64,000 nt of DNA from Amia ocellicauda (taxonomy: Eukaryota; Chordata; Actinopteri; Amiiformes; Amiidae). The notes beneath the pieces are model-generated. The model searched no databases, was not told the origin of the DNA, and was given only the letters and a program-made list of their open reading frames with translations. Positions 62,001 through 64,000 of the stretch are shown one piece after another. Each line of letters starts with the position of its first letter. The first letter of the stretch is position 1. Where the stretch lies: assembly GCF_036373705.1 (NCBI RefSeq), contig NC_089869.1, forward strand, positions 3,967,676-4,031,675. The letters are read 5' to 3'. The position numbers and the translations under genes were made by a program.

Positions 62001-63720
62001 CAACTAAGCCATGGCGCCAAGGCACAACTCTGTACTACTGTAAAAGCAAATGCTAGACCTCTGTCATTCGGACCCAGGTCTTTCCTAGGATGGATCCATC
62101 AAGCCATCCTCCCTTTGATATTTATGTCTGTCTATCACTAACGGTCATTCGTTTACATTCTACGATGCAGAGAAGGCGTGTATGCATCAGAAACTGGCAA
62201 ACGTCAGTGGTAACACGCAACGTGGTGGACCCCAGTGCTTTGACCAACTAAGCCATGGCGCCAAGGCGCAACTCTGTACTACTGTAAAAGCAAATGGTGG
62301 ACCTCTGTCATTCGGACCCAGGTCTTTCCAAGAATGGATCCATCCAGCCATCCATCATCCCTTTGATTATTTATGTCTGTCTATCACTAACGGTCATTCG
62401 TTTACACTATACGATGCAGAGAAGGCGTGCTTGCAACAGAAACTGGCAAACGTCAGCGGAAACACGCAACATGGTGGACCCCAGTGCTTTGACCAACTAA
62501 GCCATGGCGCCAAGACACAACTCTGTACTACTGTAAAAGCATATGGTGGACCTCTGTCTTTCGGACCCAGGTCTTTCCAAGAATGGATCCATCCAGCCAT
62601 CCATCCTCCCTTTGATTATTTATGTCTGTCTATCAATAACGGTCATTCGTTTACTCTCTACGATGCAGAGAAGGCGTGCTTACAACAGAAACTGGCAAAC
62701 TGCAGCGGTAACACGCAACGTAGTGGACCCCAGTGCTTTGACCAACTAAGCCATGGCGCCAAGGCACAACTCTGTTCTACTGTAAAAGCAAATGCTAGAC
62801 CTCTGTCATTCGGACCCAGGTCTTTCATAGGATGGATCCTTCAAGCCATCATCCCTTTGATATTTATGTCTGTCTATCAATAACGGTCATTCGTTAACAC
62901 TCTACGATGCAGAGAAGGCGTGCTTGCAACAGAAACAGGCAAACTGCAGCGGTAACGCGCAACGTGGTGGACCCCAGTGCTTTGACCTACTAAGCCATGG
63001 CGCCAAGGCGTAACTCTGTACTACTGTAAAAGCAAATGGTGGACCTCTGTCTTTCGGACCCAGGTCTTTCCAAGAATTGATCCATCCAGCCATCCTCCCT
63101 TTGATATTTATGTCTGTCTATCAATAACGGTCATTCGTTTACACTCTACGATGCAGAGAAGGCGTGCTTGCAACAGAAACAGGCAAACTGCAGCGGTATC
63201 GCGCAACGTGGTGGACCCCAGTGCTTTGACCTACTAAGCCATGGCGCCAAGGCGTAACTCTGTACGACTGTAAAAGCAAATGGTGGACCTCTGTCTTTCG
63301 TACCCAGGTCTTTCCAAGAATGGATCCATCCAGCCATCCATCCTCCCTTTGATTATTTATGTCTGTCTATCACTAACGGTCATTCGTATACACTCTACGA
63401 TGCAGAGAAGGGGTGTATGCATCAGAAACTGGCAAACGTCAGTGGTAACACGCAACGTGGTGGACCCCAGTGCTTTGACCAACTAAGCCATGGCGCCAAG
63501 GCGCAACTCTGTACTACTGTAAAAGCAAATGGTGGACCTCTGTCATTCGGACCCAGGTCTTTCCAAGAATGGATCCATCCAGCCATCCATCATCCCTTTG
63601 ATTATTTATGTCTGTCTATCACTAACGGTCATTCGTTTACACTATACGATGCAGAGAAGGCGTGCTTGCAACAGAAACTGGCAAACGTCAGCGGAAACAC
63701 GCAAAATGGTGGACCCCAGT
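59057..63720. repeat. Satellite block M (~19 monomers)
   Basis: Contains a tandem duplication with period 1972 bp (four 244-bp and four 249-bp monomers): ~60.2-61.4 kb against ~62.18-63.4 kb. Rare variants shared by both copies include GCATATGG and CAAGAATTGATCC. Confidence 0.93.
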
Positions 63721-63736
63721 CACAACTGCTGCGCCT

Positions 63737-63810
63737 GTCTCTGTGGCGCAATCGGATAGCGCGTTCGGCTGTTAACCGATAGGTTGGTGGTTCGAGCCCA
63801 CCCAGGGACT
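63737..63810 (+). tRNA. tRNA-Asn(GUU), cassette 12, altered
   Basis: 74-nt span with GTT anticodon and both boxes. The base pair at the bottom of the anticodon stem is lost (CCGAT) and the discriminator base is T instead of G, which may affect charging. Confidence 0.82.
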
Positions 63811-63980
63811 TCCGTCTACTTCTTACCTCATTGCTTCCATTCGTGGTGTGATACCTGGACCTCTGCTTTATAATCTCCTGTCCAAGAAACATCGCCTCAT
63901 GCAGTAACAATGGCTACGCTGCCAAAAATTTAAACTTGCCCCACAGTCTTGCTGTACATAGCCTCTGCCTCCTTCAGGCC

Positions 63981-64000
63981 AGGCACCGCTGGGATTTGAA
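63981..64000 (-). tRNA. tRNA-Thr(CGU), cassette 12, cut by window end
   Basis: Only the 3' end (acceptor 3' strand and part of the T arm) is inside the window. Identity follows from position and match to the other cassettes. Confidence 0.8.

Noticed and set aside
60210-62883. Two 233-residue ORFs that look like a repeat-protein gene pair
   Set aside because: They arise where successive 249-bp monomers keep a frame, and the two are a 1972-bp tandem duplication of satellite.
8426-63337. Many 61-68 residue ORFs on both strands of each monomer, with a recurring protein-like sequence
   Set aside because: They repeat because the monomer repeats. The frame changes across 244- and 253-bp monomers, both strands are open in the same place, and the core is the tRNA-Thr half. 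Nothing suggests coding.
7887-63720. Whole array as an assembly artefact
   Set aside because: Monomers and cassettes carry many private variants, and copy 2 of the retroelement has diverged LTRs. Single block duplications could still be assembly errors, but the array as a whole is not a simple collapse or stutter.

Overview
This is non-coding vertebrate-type genomic DNA, most likely from a teleost fish or an amphibian. The call rests on three things: eukaryotic tRNA genes with internal A and B boxes and no encoded CCA, CATC/TATC microsatellite tracts, and class I (gamma/epsilon-like) endogenous retroviral elements. I cannot name the species, and I see no host protein-coding gene.

About 48 kb of the 64 kb is one tandem satellite with 244-, 249- and 253-bp monomers, roughly 150 in all. 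Set into it are twelve copies of a ~0.95 kb tRNA cassette. A complete cassette reads left to right: tRNA-Asn(GUU) on +, a ~170-bp gap, tRNA-Thr(CGU) on -, a ~554-bp spacer with a CATC/TATC tract, then tRNA-Thr(AGU) on -. Cassettes begin near 11.7, 14.9, 22.0, 24.1, 27.8, 33.4, 38.3, 40.6, 51.2, 53.5, 58.1 and 63.7 kb; the last runs off the window. Some genes match the consensus, some have stem changes, two are truncated by recombination with the satellite, and one tRNA-Thr carries a CGA anticodon.

The satellite monomer is itself tRNA-derived. Its middle is the first ~28 nt of tRNA-Thr(AGU), A box included, on the - strand, followed by the same 5' flank that the full gene has. Its other half is the sequence left of tRNA-Asn. 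The short monomer is therefore best read as a ~1.2 kb tRNA-gene unit that lost the ~0.93 kb between two points and was then amplified. Blocks of 0.7 to 4 kb recur at several offsets, which shows repeated unequal exchange.

Two copies of one LTR element interrupt the array: 1-7886 (5' end outside the window) and 41941-50320 (complete span, 672-bp LTRs). Both are fossils with several breaks and a badly decayed env-like region. Gag and pol lie in one frame separated by a UAG codon, as in gammaretroviruses, and the primer-binding site best fits tRNA-Ile. Copy 2 is flanked by a 4-bp ATAT duplication. Copy 1 ends at the same nucleotide of the monomer, yet LTR comparison suggests separate insertions.
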